Shown in pieces: positions 17,357 through 26,149 of a DNA stretch of 64,000 nucleotides. The first letter of the stretch is position 1; each line of letters starts with the position of its first letter. This DNA is from Clostridia bacterium (GTDB lineage: Bacteria > Bacillota > DTU025): assembly GCA_034926675.1 (NCBI GenBank), contig JAYFQW010000001.1, positions 169,093-233,092 of the forward strand. The letters are read 5' to 3'. Below the pieces are notes generated by a model. It was not told the DNA's origin, searched no databases, and saw only the letters and a program-made list of their open reading frames with translations. Made by a program: the position numbers and the translations under genes.

Positions 17357-18938
17357 TCTCGACGCAGCCAAGATAGATAAGTGCAGGGAATGCGCGTCCG
17401 ATATTGCGTCCTCGGTGATGGACCATGTGAGGCGTGTCACCACGACTACGATCGAGCGCACGGTGTTGCGCCTGCTCGGGATGGATGGAGTTGATGGCGC
17501 TGGAGTGCCGCTCCCTAATTCCGTAGTGGATTCCATACACAGAGCGAACAGGCTCGGACAGGGCGCTGCCTCGCTCTTGGGCAGAGGGATCATCGCTACT
17601 GGGATGCCGCCGCAGAGGATCGCGGAAGAGGTCGCCTCTGGCAGGCTAGATCTCGTTTCTCTTCCGTCGCCAGGGGTTGATGCAGAGAGGAAAGCCATAC
17701 GCGGATACGTAGACAGTACCCTTGGCCGGATAAAGGCGAACGTGGAAACCAGACGGGAGATGCTTGGCAGCCTTCGGCCAGGGCCTGAACCTCTCATCTA
17801 TGTGATCGTTGCCACAGGCAACATATACGAGGATGTAGGTCAGGCGCAGGCTGCGGTCAGGGCGGGCGCAGACATCATCGCGGTGATCAGGAGCACCGCC
17901 CAGAGCCTTCTCGACTACATGCCCTACGGCGCCACCACCGAGGGGTTCGGCGGAACCTTCGCTACGCAGGAGAACTTCCGTATCATGCGCAGCGCCCTTG
18001 ATGAAGCGTCGAACGAGGTCGGCAGGTATGTTCGCCTTGTGAACTACTGCTCCGGCCTTTGCATGCCTGAGATCGCCGCGGCGGGAGCGCTGGAGCGGCT
18101 CGACATGATGCTGAATGACTCCATGTACGGGATTCTCTTCAGAGACATCAACATGAAGAGAACCTTCGCAGATCAACACTTCTCAAGGATGATCAACGCT
18201 TACGCCGAGATCACCATCAACACAGGCGAAGACAACTATCTGACCACGGCCGATGCATTCGAGGAAGCCCACACGGTGTTGGCGTCGCAGTTCATCAACG
18301 AGGCAATGGCCCACCGATCCGGACTGCCTGATAGTAGGATAGGCCTCGGCCATGCCTTCGAGATGAACCCAGACACCCCCAACGGCTTCCTCTATGAGGT
18401 GGCGCAGGCACAGATGGCGAGGGACATCTTCCCCGATGCCCCCCTGAAGTACATGCCGCCCACCAAGTACATGACAGGCGACATCTTCCGCGGATACATC
18501 CTGAACACCATGTTCAACCTGGCAGGAGTCATGACCGGGCAGTCGATACAGCTGCTGGGAATGCTCACTGAGGCCATACACACGCCTCACATCCAGGACC
18601 GCTTCCTCGCCATCAGGAACGCTAAGTACGTGTTCAACAACGCGAGAGACCTGGGTTCCGAGATCACCTTCGCGCCTGGCGGGATCGTGGAAACCCGTGC
18701 GCAGGATGTCCTTGGCCGTGCCACGGAGATGCTGACCCGCGTGCGCGACATGGGCCTCATGGAAGCGATAGGGAATGGGATGTTCGCAGGAATCTCCCGA
18801 ACGTCGGAATCCGGTCGCGGGCTCGATGGAGTGGTGGAGAAGGCGGTTGACTACTGGAATCCGTTCCAAGATGCCATGGCCTCTGAACTTGGCGTCGAGC
18901 TGAGCTCAGATTGTCGCCGTGAGCAGGCTGGGAGGTAG
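17346..18938 (+). CDS. kamD: Lysine 5,6-aminomutase alpha subunit
   Basis: Large subunit of the adenosylcobalamin- and PLP-dependent mutase that moves the terminal amino group of beta-lysine to give 3,5-diaminohexanoate. About 530 residues, the usual size, with the conserved TGMPPQRIAEEVASGRLDLV and YMPPTKYMTGDIFRGY regions. AGGAGG (17332-17337) favours GTG 17346 over GTG 17337. It overlaps the kamB-like gene by 11 bases and is followed after 5 bases by kamE, its partner. Confidence 0.95.
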   Translation: MRLNLDAAKIDKCRECASDIASSVMDHVRRVTTTTIERTVLRLLGMDGVDGAGVPLPNSVVDSIHRANRLGQGAASLLGRGIIATGMPPQRIAEEVASGRLDLVSLPSPGVDAERKAIRGYVDSTLGRIKANVETRREMLGSLRPGPEPLIYVIVATGNIYEDVGQAQAAVRAGADIIAVIRSTAQSLLDYMPYGATTEGFGGTFATQENFRIMRSALDEASNEVGRYVRLVNYCSGLCMPEIAAAGALERLDMMLNDSMYGILFRDINMKRTFADQHFSRMINAYAEITINTGEDNYLTTADAFEEAHTVLASQFINEAMAHRSGLPDSRIGLGHAFEMNPDTPNGFLYEVAQAQMARDIFPDAPLKYMPPTKYMTGDIFRGYILNTMFNLAGVMTGQSIQLLGMLTEAIHTPHIQDRFLAIRNAKYVFNNARDLGSEITFAPGGIVETRAQDVLGRATEMLTRVRDMGLMEAIGNGMFAGISRTSESGRGLDGVVEKAVDYWNPFQDAMASELGVELSSDCRREQAGR

Positions 18939-18943
18939 GCCAG

Positions 18944-19720
18944 ATGCCTCAGACAGATCTCAAGAACGTGAGGCCATACGGGGACACGCTCAACGATGGG
19001 AAAGTCCAGCTTAGTTTCACACTCCCCCTCAGGTACGGCCCTGAGGCCAAGGAGGCTGCGCGGCAGCTTGCAATCAAGATGGGTTTCGAGGATGTTGACG
19101 TTGTGAGCGCCCACGACCTAGGAGGGCCCTTCAGCTACTTCATCGTGTACGGCAAGTGCACACACTCAGTTGATGTGACCGAACTTCACATGCCGAAGAT
19201 CGAAGTGGAACAGATGGACTTCTTCAGGATCAACGATTTCGTCCGGGATAGGCTCGGCCGGAAGATCACGGTGACTGCTGCCTGCACCGGCTCAGATGCA
19301 CACACCGTGGGGATCGACGCCATCATCAACATGAAGGGGTGCGCAGGTGAGTACGGCCTTGAGAGGTATCCCTGGTTTCGTGCCTACAACCTAGGAGCCC
19401 AGGTGCCGAATGAAGTTCTGGTGGCGAAGGCCATCGAAACCGATGCTGACGCCATACTGGTGTCGCAGATAGTGACACAGAAGAACGTGCACATTGCGAA
19501 CCTGACGCGCCTAGTGGATCTTGTGGAGGCGGAGGGAATTCGCGATGATGTACTGCTCATAGCGGGCGGGCCTCGAATAAGCCACGAGCTTGCGCTTGAG
19601 CTTGGATTCGATGCAGGGTTTGGCCCGGGAACGCTGCCATCGCAGGTCGCAGCGTACATTGCGCAGGAGCTTGTAAGGAAGGAGCATCGCACCAGCGAGC
19701 GGCTCACCCAAGAGAGGTAG
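18944..19720 (+). CDS. kamE: Lysine 5,6-aminomutase beta subunit (B12- and PLP-binding)
   Basis: Small subunit carrying the cobalamin fold. The B12 motif D-x-H-x2-G is at D118, H120, G123 (DAHTVG), and the PLP-binding lysine is K131 in NMKG, with the same 11-residue spacing from the histidine as in characterised enzymes. The segment [23 protein letters not shown] near the C-terminus completes the B12 fold. 258 residues. It directly follows kamD, as expected for the heterotetramer. Confidence 0.95.
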   Translation: MPQTDLKNVRPYGDTLNDGKVQLSFTLPLRYGPEAKEAARQLAIKMGFEDVDVVSAHDLGGPFSYFIVYGKCTHSVDVTELHMPKIEVEQMDFFRINDFVRDRLGRKITVTAACTGSDAHTVGIDAIINMKGCAGEYGLERYPWFRAYNLGAQVPNEVLVAKAIETDADAILVSQIVTQKNVHIANLTRLVDLVEAEGIRDDVLLIAGGPRISHELALELGFDAGFGPGTLPSQVAAYIAQELVRKEHRTSERLTQER

Positions 19721-19755
19721 TTGCGGGATCTTCGGAACTGCAGGAGGGGATCAGG

Positions 19756-20178
19756 ATGGATGACGTCATGTTGAGGATGAGAATGAGCCAGGCCGACGCC
19801 CATTACGGCGGCAATCTCGTGGACGGCGCGAGGATGATGCAGCTGTTCGGAGATGTGGCAACAGAGCTGCTCATCAGACACGACGGTGATGAGGGACTCT
19901 TCTTGGCATATGACATGGTCGAGTTCAAGGCGCCTGTCTTCGCCGGAGACTACATCGAGGCGAGGGGACGCATCACGCGGGTGGGCAGGACATCCCGGGC
20001 GATGACCTTCGAAGCGTTCAAGGTCATCGAGGCCTCGCGGGACCCGAAAGACCCATCGGCAGCACGTGCTCTCGGTGAGCCGATTCTGGTGGTCAGAGCA
20101 TCCGGAACATGCGTGACGCCCATCGAGAAACAGCGACTGGGCAACAACAGCGAGCAGCATTCGCCTGAGGAGGTTTGA
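19756..20178 (+). CDS. kal: 3-aminobutyryl-CoA ammonia-lyase
   Basis: Removes ammonia from L-3-aminobutyryl-CoA to give crotonyl-CoA, the last pathway-specific step of lysine fermentation. The 140-residue hotdog-fold protein starts [20 protein letters not shown], typical of the family, and has the acyl-CoA hotdog segment around [24 protein letters not shown] precedes ATG 19756. Crotonyl-CoA reduction and CoA-transferase genes are not in the window. Confidence 0.93.
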   Translation: MDDVMLRMRMSQADAHYGGNLVDGARMMQLFGDVATELLIRHDGDEGLFLAYDMVEFKAPVFAGDYIEARGRITRVGRTSRAMTFEAFKVIEASRDPKDPSAARALGEPILVVRASGTCVTPIEKQRLGNNSEQHSPEEV

Positions 20179-20181
20179 TCA

Positions 20182-21006
20182 GTGGATAAGCTTGTCATCT
20201 GTGCAGCGCTGGTCGGAGCGGAGCTTTCCCGAAATGAGCAGCCGAATCTCCCGCTAACCCCCGTAGAGATCGCAGAGGCAGCAGCGGAGGCGCAGGCAGC
20301 CGGAGCAGCCGTCGTCCATCTGCACGTGAGAGACGACCACGGAAACGCGACGCAGGACGTCGAGGTGTTTCGCACGGTGATCTCGGAGATCCGGAAAAGG
20401 ACCGATGTGATCTGCCAGATCTCAACTGGAGGCGCCGTCGGCGCCCCTACGGAGAAGCGCCTGGCGCCTTTGGACATCAGACCGGAGATGGCTACCCTGA
20501 CCACCGGGACTGTCAACTTCGGAAACGGGGTGTTCATGAACGAGCCCTCGGTTATTGAGGCCTTCGCGTCCCGCATGAAGGAACTGGGGGTGAAACCCGA
20601 GATCGAGTGCTTCGATGCCGGGCACATCGCAAATGCGCTCAGGCTTGCAAAGAAGGGACTCATTCCGGAGCCTCTCTACTTCGATTTCGTAATGGGAGTG
20701 CCGGGCGGAATCCCGGGCACAGTCCGCGACCTGCTCCACTGCATTGAAAGCCTCCCAGCCAGCGCAAGGTGGCAGGTGGCGGGGATTGGTCGGGCGGAGC
20801 TTACACTGGCTGCCGTGGCGATTGCCATGGGCGGAAATGTGAGAGTCGGATTTGAAGACAACATCTACTATTCCCGCGGCGTACTCGCCAAGAGCAACGC
20901 GGAGTTGGTTGCGAGAGTTGCACGAATTGCGGGAGAACTAGGACGTGAGATTGCGACCCCGAACGAGGCGCGGGTGCAGCTGGGGATCACCGCCAACAGG
21001 GGGTAG
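20182..21006 (+). CDS. kce: 3-keto-5-aminohexanoate cleavage enzyme
   Basis: Zinc-dependent BKACE/DUF849 enzyme that reacts 5-amino-3-oxohexanoate with acetyl-CoA to give 3-aminobutyryl-CoA and acetoacetate. The zinc histidines are in VHLHVRD (about 46-52) and the zinc glutamate in VGFEDNIYYSRG (about 220). 274 residues is normal. GTG 20182 follows GAGGAGG four bases after kal. Last gene of the operon; no intrinsic terminator is seen in the 217 bases that follow. Confidence 0.94.
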   Translation: MDKLVICAALVGAELSRNEQPNLPLTPVEIAEAAAEAQAAGAAVVHLHVRDDHGNATQDVEVFRTVISEIRKRTDVICQISTGGAVGAPTEKRLAPLDIRPEMATLTTGTVNFGNGVFMNEPSVIEAFASRMKELGVKPEIECFDAGHIANALRLAKKGLIPEPLYFDFVMGVPGGIPGTVRDLLHCIESLPASARWQVAGIGRAELTLAAVAIAMGGNVRVGFEDNIYYSRGVLAKSNAELVARVARIAGELGREIATPNEARVQLGITANRG

Positions 21007-21223
21007 ATGGTTTCGGATCCCATATTCAGCACTCTGGCGGCACAAGGTTGAAGGTTTTTCCAGCCGACTGAGGGGAAGCACCCAGCACGTAGCTGTTTGT
21101 CCAGTAGAAGGAACCGCAGGGCTGGTGTCGAACAGAGAAGCCATGCGCGACACATTGATCATCGCATTTCGTTGGCGGCCAACACTTCGGCGCTGACGGC
21201 GATAGTCTCGGAGGTGAGCGGCC

Positions 21224-21463
21224 ATGAGCGGACGGCACTACGAGTTCGATTCATATATCGAAGAGAACAGGGCCAGGCTTGTACGGGCATGGCGTGAGAG
21301 CGAGGGTCCTAGCGGCTTGGAGCGCCCTGTTCGGCGCCGGCCGCGGCACCCTGACGAGATCGATGTGCTTACCCGCCTCGCAGTTGCCCGCATGGAGCAG
21401 GCGCTCGCCACTGGAGAACTGGTAATCACGGGGCCGAGGAGGTATCGCCTTCGTGTGTTCTGA
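21224..21463 (+). CDS. Small charged hypothetical protein
   Basis: 79 residues, rich in Arg and Glu, no membrane segment, ribosome site CGGAGGTG before ATG 21224. I recognise no family. The gene stops at tandem TGA TGA codons, but the same frame stays open and protein-like for another 39 codons to 21586 (residues WAYLEAQAELEGLAGALADL), without its own start. That may be a truncated gene, a sequencing error or a second small coding region. Confidence 0.5.
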   Translation: MSGRHYEFDSYIEENRARLVRAWRESEGPSGLERPVRRRPRHPDEIDVLTRLAVARMEQALATGELVITGPRRYRLRVF

Positions 21464-21609
21464 TGAAAATGGTCTTCACAGGAACCCTCGATAGACTGGG
21501 CATACCTTGAGGCTCAGGCGGAGCTGGAGGGATTGGCCGGCGCCCTGGCGGATCTGCGGGGGACGCCCGCCCCGGATCAGGAGTGATGCTAATAGCGACA
21601 TTAAGCAAC

Positions 21610-21635
21610 AAGCCACCGCGGCGACGCGGTGGCTT
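21610..21635. terminator. Strong hairpin between the small gene and tRNA-Trp
   Basis: Perfect 11-bp stem (21610-21620 with 21625-21635) and GCGA loop. It may end the rightward transcript and also the leftward tRNA-Trp transcript; the T-tracts on either side are short. Confidence 0.6.
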
Positions 21636-21644
21636 TCAACATCA

Positions 21645-21720
21645 TGGCAGGGGAGACAGGAATCGAACCCGCAACCCTCGGTTTTGGAGACCGATGCTCT
21701 ACCAATTGAGCTACTCCCCT
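21645..21720 (-). tRNA. tRNA-Trp (anticodon CCA)
   Basis: Read on the minus strand: 7-bp acceptor AGGGGAG/CTCCCCT, D arm, anticodon loop CTCCAAA, T arm GCGGG-TTCGATT-CCTGT, and an encoded CCA end. It has a TTGACA-TAGAAT promoter just upstream. Confidence 0.95.
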
Positions 21721-21748
21721 GCGCAAAACCGATCAATTGACTACCTCG

Positions 21749-21777
21749 ATTCTACAGGCGAGAGCAGACGTTGTCAA
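21749..21777 (-). promoter_or_regulatory. Promoter of tRNA-Trp
   Basis: Minus strand TTGACA (21772-21777), 17-base spacer, TAGAAT (21749-21754), about 30 bases before the tRNA. Confidence 0.75.
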
Positions 21778-21888
21778 GGACCATCAGCCATCATCCTGAA
21801 GCGCCTGACGTTGCCCTGTCTGCATAGCGACATGCCTGATGGGCACCATACGTAGCATGGGAAAGAATTCCTGGCGGGTGGGACTGCA

Positions 21889-23577
21889 ATGCTATTGAGC
21901 CCGTGGAAAGCCATGCGAAGGCTTCTTGCACCGAGGGGTCAGCCGCTGGGCCGAGGCAGGCCCGGCCGGAGCGGGGTTTCCGGCTGCCGGGATCCGAAGA
22001 GCTGTGAAGGAGAGTCCCCTGACGATTCAGGAAAGGAACCCCTGCGAGGGTCTCTCGTACAGGATCTACAGAGGATACGGGAGGAGTTCGGAAACAGCGC
22101 GGATCTGGTGATTCGCGAACTCAGAGCGGGCAACAAGGGGCGGGTTCTCGCCGCCATAGTGCACATTGAAGGCCTCATCGACAGACGCCTGGTGTCGGAA
22201 GCGATAGTCATGAGGATCGCCGATTCCGATCGCACCTGGGATGACTCCAAGCAGGCGTTTATTGATCTCAAGGAACGGTTTCTCGCCTCCACTAGCCTCG
22301 AGGAGACTGGAATGCTGGACAGGTTCATAAGCTGCATCTCGGCGGGGCAATGCGGCGTACTGCTTGACGGAATCCCACGCGGCCTCATATGTGGTGTCCA
22401 GGGGTGGAGTCAACGAAGCCCGGAGGAGCCCACCACCGAAACGACAATCAGGGGATCGAAAGAGGGGTTCGTGGAGTCGCTGCGCACAAACACGTCCCTT
22501 CTTCGGCGCAGGATCATGTCCCCGCGTCTTTGGATCGAGGAGCGAAAGATAGGGACTCTCGGCAGGACCGGTGTGGCGATTGCCTATGTGGAAGGAGTCG
22601 CGAACGCCAAGACTGTTCAAGAGGTGAGGAATCGGCTGGATCGAATCGACGTAGATGCCATACAGGAGAGCGGTCAACTCGAAGAATACATCGAGGACGC
22701 GCCGTTTTCCCCTTTTCCCACTGTCATCAGGACGGAAAGGCCCGACAGAGTCGTGGGCAACCTGCTTGAGGGCAGGGTAGCGCTGCTAACCGACGGCACT
22801 CCGTTTGTCCTCGTGGTCCCGGTCACGTTTATGATGTGCCTAAGCTCTCCAGAAGACTACTTCGAGCGGTCCCTAATGGCGTCGCCCCTGCGGTTTATCA
22901 GAGTGATCGCGTTTATGATGTCTCTCATCCTCCCCTCGATCTACGTGTCTGTGACCACCTTCCACCAGGAGATGCTGCCCACCCCGCTTATACTGAACAT
23001 CGCGGCGCAGAGAGAAGGAGTGCCGTTCCCCGCAGTGATTGAGGCTCTTGTGATGGAGTTGACCTTCGAGATAATGCGGGAAGCGGGGGTTCGCCTGCCT
23101 AGGATAGTGGGGCCAGCCATCAGTATAGTGGGGACCCTAGTGCTCGGGGATGCAGCCATCCGCGCAGGCCTGGTCTCTCCGGCGATGGTGGTGGTAGTGG
23201 CGGCTACAGGAATCGCCTCACTTGCCACCCCGTCGTTCAGTCTGGCAGTCGGGGTTCGCATCTTGCGTTTCCTGATGATACTGCTGGCTGGCACGCTTGG
23301 GATGTTTGGGGTATGGGCGGGTCTGTTCGCTCTTTTTACCCATCTTGCTGCCCTGCGCTCCTTCGGCGTTCCGTTTTTCGAGCCTCTGGCGCCGCTTGTG
23401 CTGTCTGATCTCAAGGACGCGCTGGTGGTATTTCCATGGTGGGGCATGCGGACAAGGCCGCTGTTCACTGGTGGAAGCAATCCGGTGAGGCAGGGGCCCA
23501 GGGCGAAACCTGAGCCTCCTTCCGGCAGCGATCGGGAGATTAGCGACGCGGGAGGAGGTGAACGGGGTAGGCGATGA
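21889..23577 (+). CDS. Spore germination receptor subunit A (GerA/GerKA family)
   Basis: A subunit of a Ger-type germinant receptor in the inner spore membrane. The 562-residue protein has a charged leader (about 1-60), a cytosolic N-terminal domain, and a C-terminal half with four or five hydrophobic segments including PSIYVSVTTFHQEMLPTPL, a family hallmark. The signatures EGRVALLTDGTPFVLVVP are also typical. ATG 21889 has only a weak GGCGGGTGG site. Overlaps the B subunit by 4 bases. The germinant cannot be predicted. Confidence 0.93.
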   Translation: MLLSPWKAMRRLLAPRGQPLGRGRPGRSGVSGCRDPKSCEGESPDDSGKEPLRGSLVQDLQRIREEFGNSADLVIRELRAGNKGRVLAAIVHIEGLIDRRLVSEAIVMRIADSDRTWDDSKQAFIDLKERFLASTSLEETGMLDRFISCISAGQCGVLLDGIPRGLICGVQGWSQRSPEEPTTETTIRGSKEGFVESLRTNTSLLRRRIMSPRLWIEERKIGTLGRTGVAIAYVEGVANAKTVQEVRNRLDRIDVDAIQESGQLEEYIEDAPFSPFPTVIRTERPDRVVGNLLEGRVALLTDGTPFVLVVPVTFMMCLSSPEDYFERSLMASPLRFIRVIAFMMSLILPSIYVSVTTFHQEMLPTPLILNIAAQREGVPFPAVIEALVMELTFEIMREAGVRLPRIVGPAISIVGTLVLGDAAIRAGLVSPAMVVVVAATGIASLATPSFSLAVGVRILRFLMILLAGTLGMFGVWAGLFALFTHLAALRSFGVPFFEPLAPLVLSDLKDALVVFPWWGMRTRPLFTGGSNPVRQGPRAKPEPPSGSDREISDAGGGERGRR

Positions 23578-24686
23578 TAACCAACTCCCAGAAGATAAGC
23601 CCCAGGCAACTCATGGCACTGCTCTTCATAAGCCGCATCGTGCTCATAACCATTACCTTTCCCATGATGGTGGGGATCCGCACTCCGCAGGACGGCTGGA
23701 TCGCAGCGCTGATAGGAACGGCGCTCTCCGTTCCTCTGATTGCAGGGATGGCCCTCCTTGGTTTGAGGTTCCCAAACAAGACCATAATCGAGTACAGCCA
23801 GATCGTTCTCGGCAAGTTTCTGGGCAGAATCGTCGGAGCGCTTCTCATAGGTTACTGGATAGTGATCGCAGCATCTATGGCGAGGGCGCTTGGGGAGTCC
23901 TATGTGAAAGGCATCATGGTGGATACTCCGATCCTGGTGTTCATGGCCGTGATCACGTTTCTGGGCGCCAACACCGCCAGATGCGGCATAGAAGTAGCTG
24001 GCCGCATGGCGGAATTCAGCATGCCGCTGGTGATCTTCTCCCTGATGCTCGTGTCGATTCTGCCGTTCGACACCATGCGGTTTCGCGATCTGTTGCCCAT
24101 TCTCCCGACAGGGTTCGGCTCCGTTCTCGACCCCATGGGGGTGGCCGTCTCCTTCTTCGCGGAGTTCAACGTAGTGGGAATGCTTCTGCCCTACGTGAAC
24201 AGGCCCAAGAATGCGGTGCGATACTCGGTCTATGCAGTGCTGGCATCTGGGCTGATCGCGACGTGGATATGCATTGCGCTGGCAGCAGCGTTCGGCGAGG
24301 GAGTGTCGGCCCTGGAAATGCCGGTTTTCAGCCTCTCCAGCCTTATCAGCCTCGGTCAGTTCCTCGAGAGAATTGAGATCATCCCGATGGGGATCTGGAC
24401 CCTGAGCGCCGGGATCAAGTTGGCGCTGTACCTATGGGCGAGCGCCGAGGGGCTTGCACAGCTATTGGGGGTTGAACGGTCTCAGACCCTGATTTACCCA
24501 TTGGGCGCCATCTGCGCGGCCTTCGGAGTCCTCTTCTTTGAGAGCGACCTGGCGATGGATGTTTTCCAGGAGTTTGAGAACTGGGGCATCTACTCGCTGC
24601 TCCTCACACTGACCGTAATGGCCATTTTGTGGCTCGGCGCCTTGTTCCGCAGCAGGCCTGCGTCGAATGCCGGGAGGCGGGGCTGA
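23574..24686 (+). CDS. Spore germination receptor subunit B (GerAB/GerKB family)
   Basis: 370-residue integral membrane protein of the APC transporter superfamily with about ten hydrophobic segments, the probable germinant-binding subunit of the receptor. The N-terminus KISPRQLMALLFISRIV is typical of the GerAB family. ATG 23574 overlaps the A subunit and the stop overlaps the C subunit start (TGATG), giving a coupled A-B-C operon. Confidence 0.93.
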   Translation: MITNSQKISPRQLMALLFISRIVLITITFPMMVGIRTPQDGWIAALIGTALSVPLIAGMALLGLRFPNKTIIEYSQIVLGKFLGRIVGALLIGYWIVIAASMARALGESYVKGIMVDTPILVFMAVITFLGANTARCGIEVAGRMAEFSMPLVIFSLMLVSILPFDTMRFRDLLPILPTGFGSVLDPMGVAVSFFAEFNVVGMLLPYVNRPKNAVRYSVYAVLASGLIATWICIALAAAFGEGVSALEMPVFSLSSLISLGQFLERIEIIPMGIWTLSAGIKLALYLWASAEGLAQLLGVERSQTLIYPLGAICAAFGVLFFESDLAMDVFQEFENWGIYSLLLTLTVMAILWLGALFRSRPASNAGRRG

Positions 24687-25906
24687 TGCGCGCGCGCCTT
24701 GTCAAGACGGCAGTCCGCGTTGCCGCCATCCTGTGCCTGGCGCTGGCCGTCGCAGGGTGTTGGAGCCGACGGGAGCTCGAGACTCTCGGGTTCATCGTGG
24801 CAGCGGGGATCGACAATGCCCAGGAAGAAGGCAAGATCCAGCTTACGGTGCAGATCGTGAAACCGTTCGCGCTTTCCACTGGGGAGCGGGCCGTATCTCC
24901 GGAGAAGCCGTTCTGGACTGTCAGCAGCACAGGGCAGACCCTGCTCGATGCAGTGCGTAACCTGCTCGCTCAGTCGCCGCGGGTTCCATTCTGGTCGCAC
25001 AACCTGTGGCTCTTGATCGGCGAGGAGTACTGTCGCGGAGGCATAGGGGACATTCTGGATCTCTTCGAACGCGACGGCGAGACTCGACGACGGATGCAGA
25101 TTGCGGTTGCCAAGGGGGCCACGGCATACGATCTGCTGCACGCTGAATTCGAGCTGGAGCGCCTCCCTTCCTCCGGGGGCCGAGGCATATTGCATGGCTT
25201 GCAGAATGGGTCATCCACGGTAGTCAGCAGCACTGTGCTGGATCTCGATCGGGCGCTCGAAGGGGAGGGAATCAACCCTGTGCTAACCCGTGTGGAGATC
25301 GTCCCCAGGCCCAAGAACCCAGATACCCGCGGAGAATTGCTCAGAAACGAGATAGGCGCATCCGCCCGCCTGACCGGCGCGGCCGTATTGAAGAATGACA
25401 GACTAGTTGGGTGGCTGGACAAGTCTGAGGCCCGCGGGCTGAACTGGATTACCAGCAAGATCAAGAGCGGGGTGATCGTGATCAAGCAGCCTGGGCTCGA
25501 GGACAAGCTGATCGGGCTGGAGATCCTGTGGGGGAGCGGCGGTTTCAAGACGGAGGTGCGGGATGGCAGAATCACAGTGCTCATAAAGGTTCGCGCGTAT
25601 GGGGTCATGGCAGACGTGCAGGGATTCATCGACCCGCTTGCTCAGCCTGAGGTATGGGATAGCATGGAGCGCAGGATGGCTGCGGTCATCCGGAATGAGA
25701 TTGCGGCTGCCCTTTCGAAGGCTCAGGAACTCAACTCCGACATATTCGGATTCGGCGCCGAGCTGAACAGGACCGACCATAGGAAGTGGGAAGAACTGAG
25801 GGACCGTTGGGACGAGCTGTTTCCCACAATTGACGTCCGCGTGGAGGTGGATGCCAAGCTACGGCGCTCCGGGCTCGTTGTGAGAAGCGTTAGGATCACG
25901 GAATGA
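24686..25906 (+). CDS. Spore germination receptor subunit C, lipoprotein (GerAC/GerKC family)
   Basis: 406-residue lipoprotein of the germinant receptor. The signal peptide ends in a lipobox LAVAGC with the lipidated cysteine at about C25, followed by WSRRELETLGFIVAAGID, the GerAC N-terminal signature. ATG 24686 overlaps the B subunit stop; the longer frame back to 24629 would bury the signal peptide and is rejected. Confidence 0.93.
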   Translation: MRARLVKTAVRVAAILCLALAVAGCWSRRELETLGFIVAAGIDNAQEEGKIQLTVQIVKPFALSTGERAVSPEKPFWTVSSTGQTLLDAVRNLLAQSPRVPFWSHNLWLLIGEEYCRGGIGDILDLFERDGETRRRMQIAVAKGATAYDLLHAEFELERLPSSGGRGILHGLQNGSSTVVSSTVLDLDRALEGEGINPVLTRVEIVPRPKNPDTRGELLRNEIGASARLTGAAVLKNDRLVGWLDKSEARGLNWITSKIKSGVIVIKQPGLEDKLIGLEILWGSGGFKTEVRDGRITVLIKVRAYGVMADVQGFIDPLAQPEVWDSMERRMAAVIRNEIAAALSKAQELNSDIFGFGAELNRTDHRKWEELRDRWDELFPTIDVRVEVDAKLRRSGLVVRSVRITE

Positions 25907-25919
25907 AGGGAGGGATCCC

Positions 25920-26138
25920 ATGAAAGTGGCGGCGCTCATAGTCGCGTTCGCAGCCATGGCTGCCTATGACGCCCCCGCCCTGGTCCGCGACAGGATGTGG
26001 GGCGATCTCGCTGCGTTTGCCGGACTCATAGTCTTCGGGTTCGTAATAAGCCTATTGCAGGTAATCGGCATGCCACTGCCGAACCCACTGAAGTGGATCG
26101 AGGCCGCGACAACCATGATCGTAGGACTCTTCAGATGA
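25920..26138 (+). CDS. Small membrane protein downstream of the germinant receptor
   Basis: 72 residues with two hydrophobic segments (about 4-18 and 32-52), ATG 25920 after GGAGGG, 13 bases after the C subunit. Small membrane D-like subunits accompany several Ger receptors, so an accessory role in the receptor is plausible but inferred. Confidence 0.7.
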   Translation: MKVAALIVAFAAMAAYDAPALVRDRMWGDLAAFAGLIVFGFVISLLQVIGMPLPNPLKWIEAATTMIVGLFR

Positions 26139-26149
26139 GGTGATGAGAT

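Noticed and set aside
21815..21860. A SigG promoter upstream of the germinant receptor (GCATA and CATACGTA)
   Set aside because: The spacer is about 20 bases and the -10 has an extra base, so the match is not convincing.
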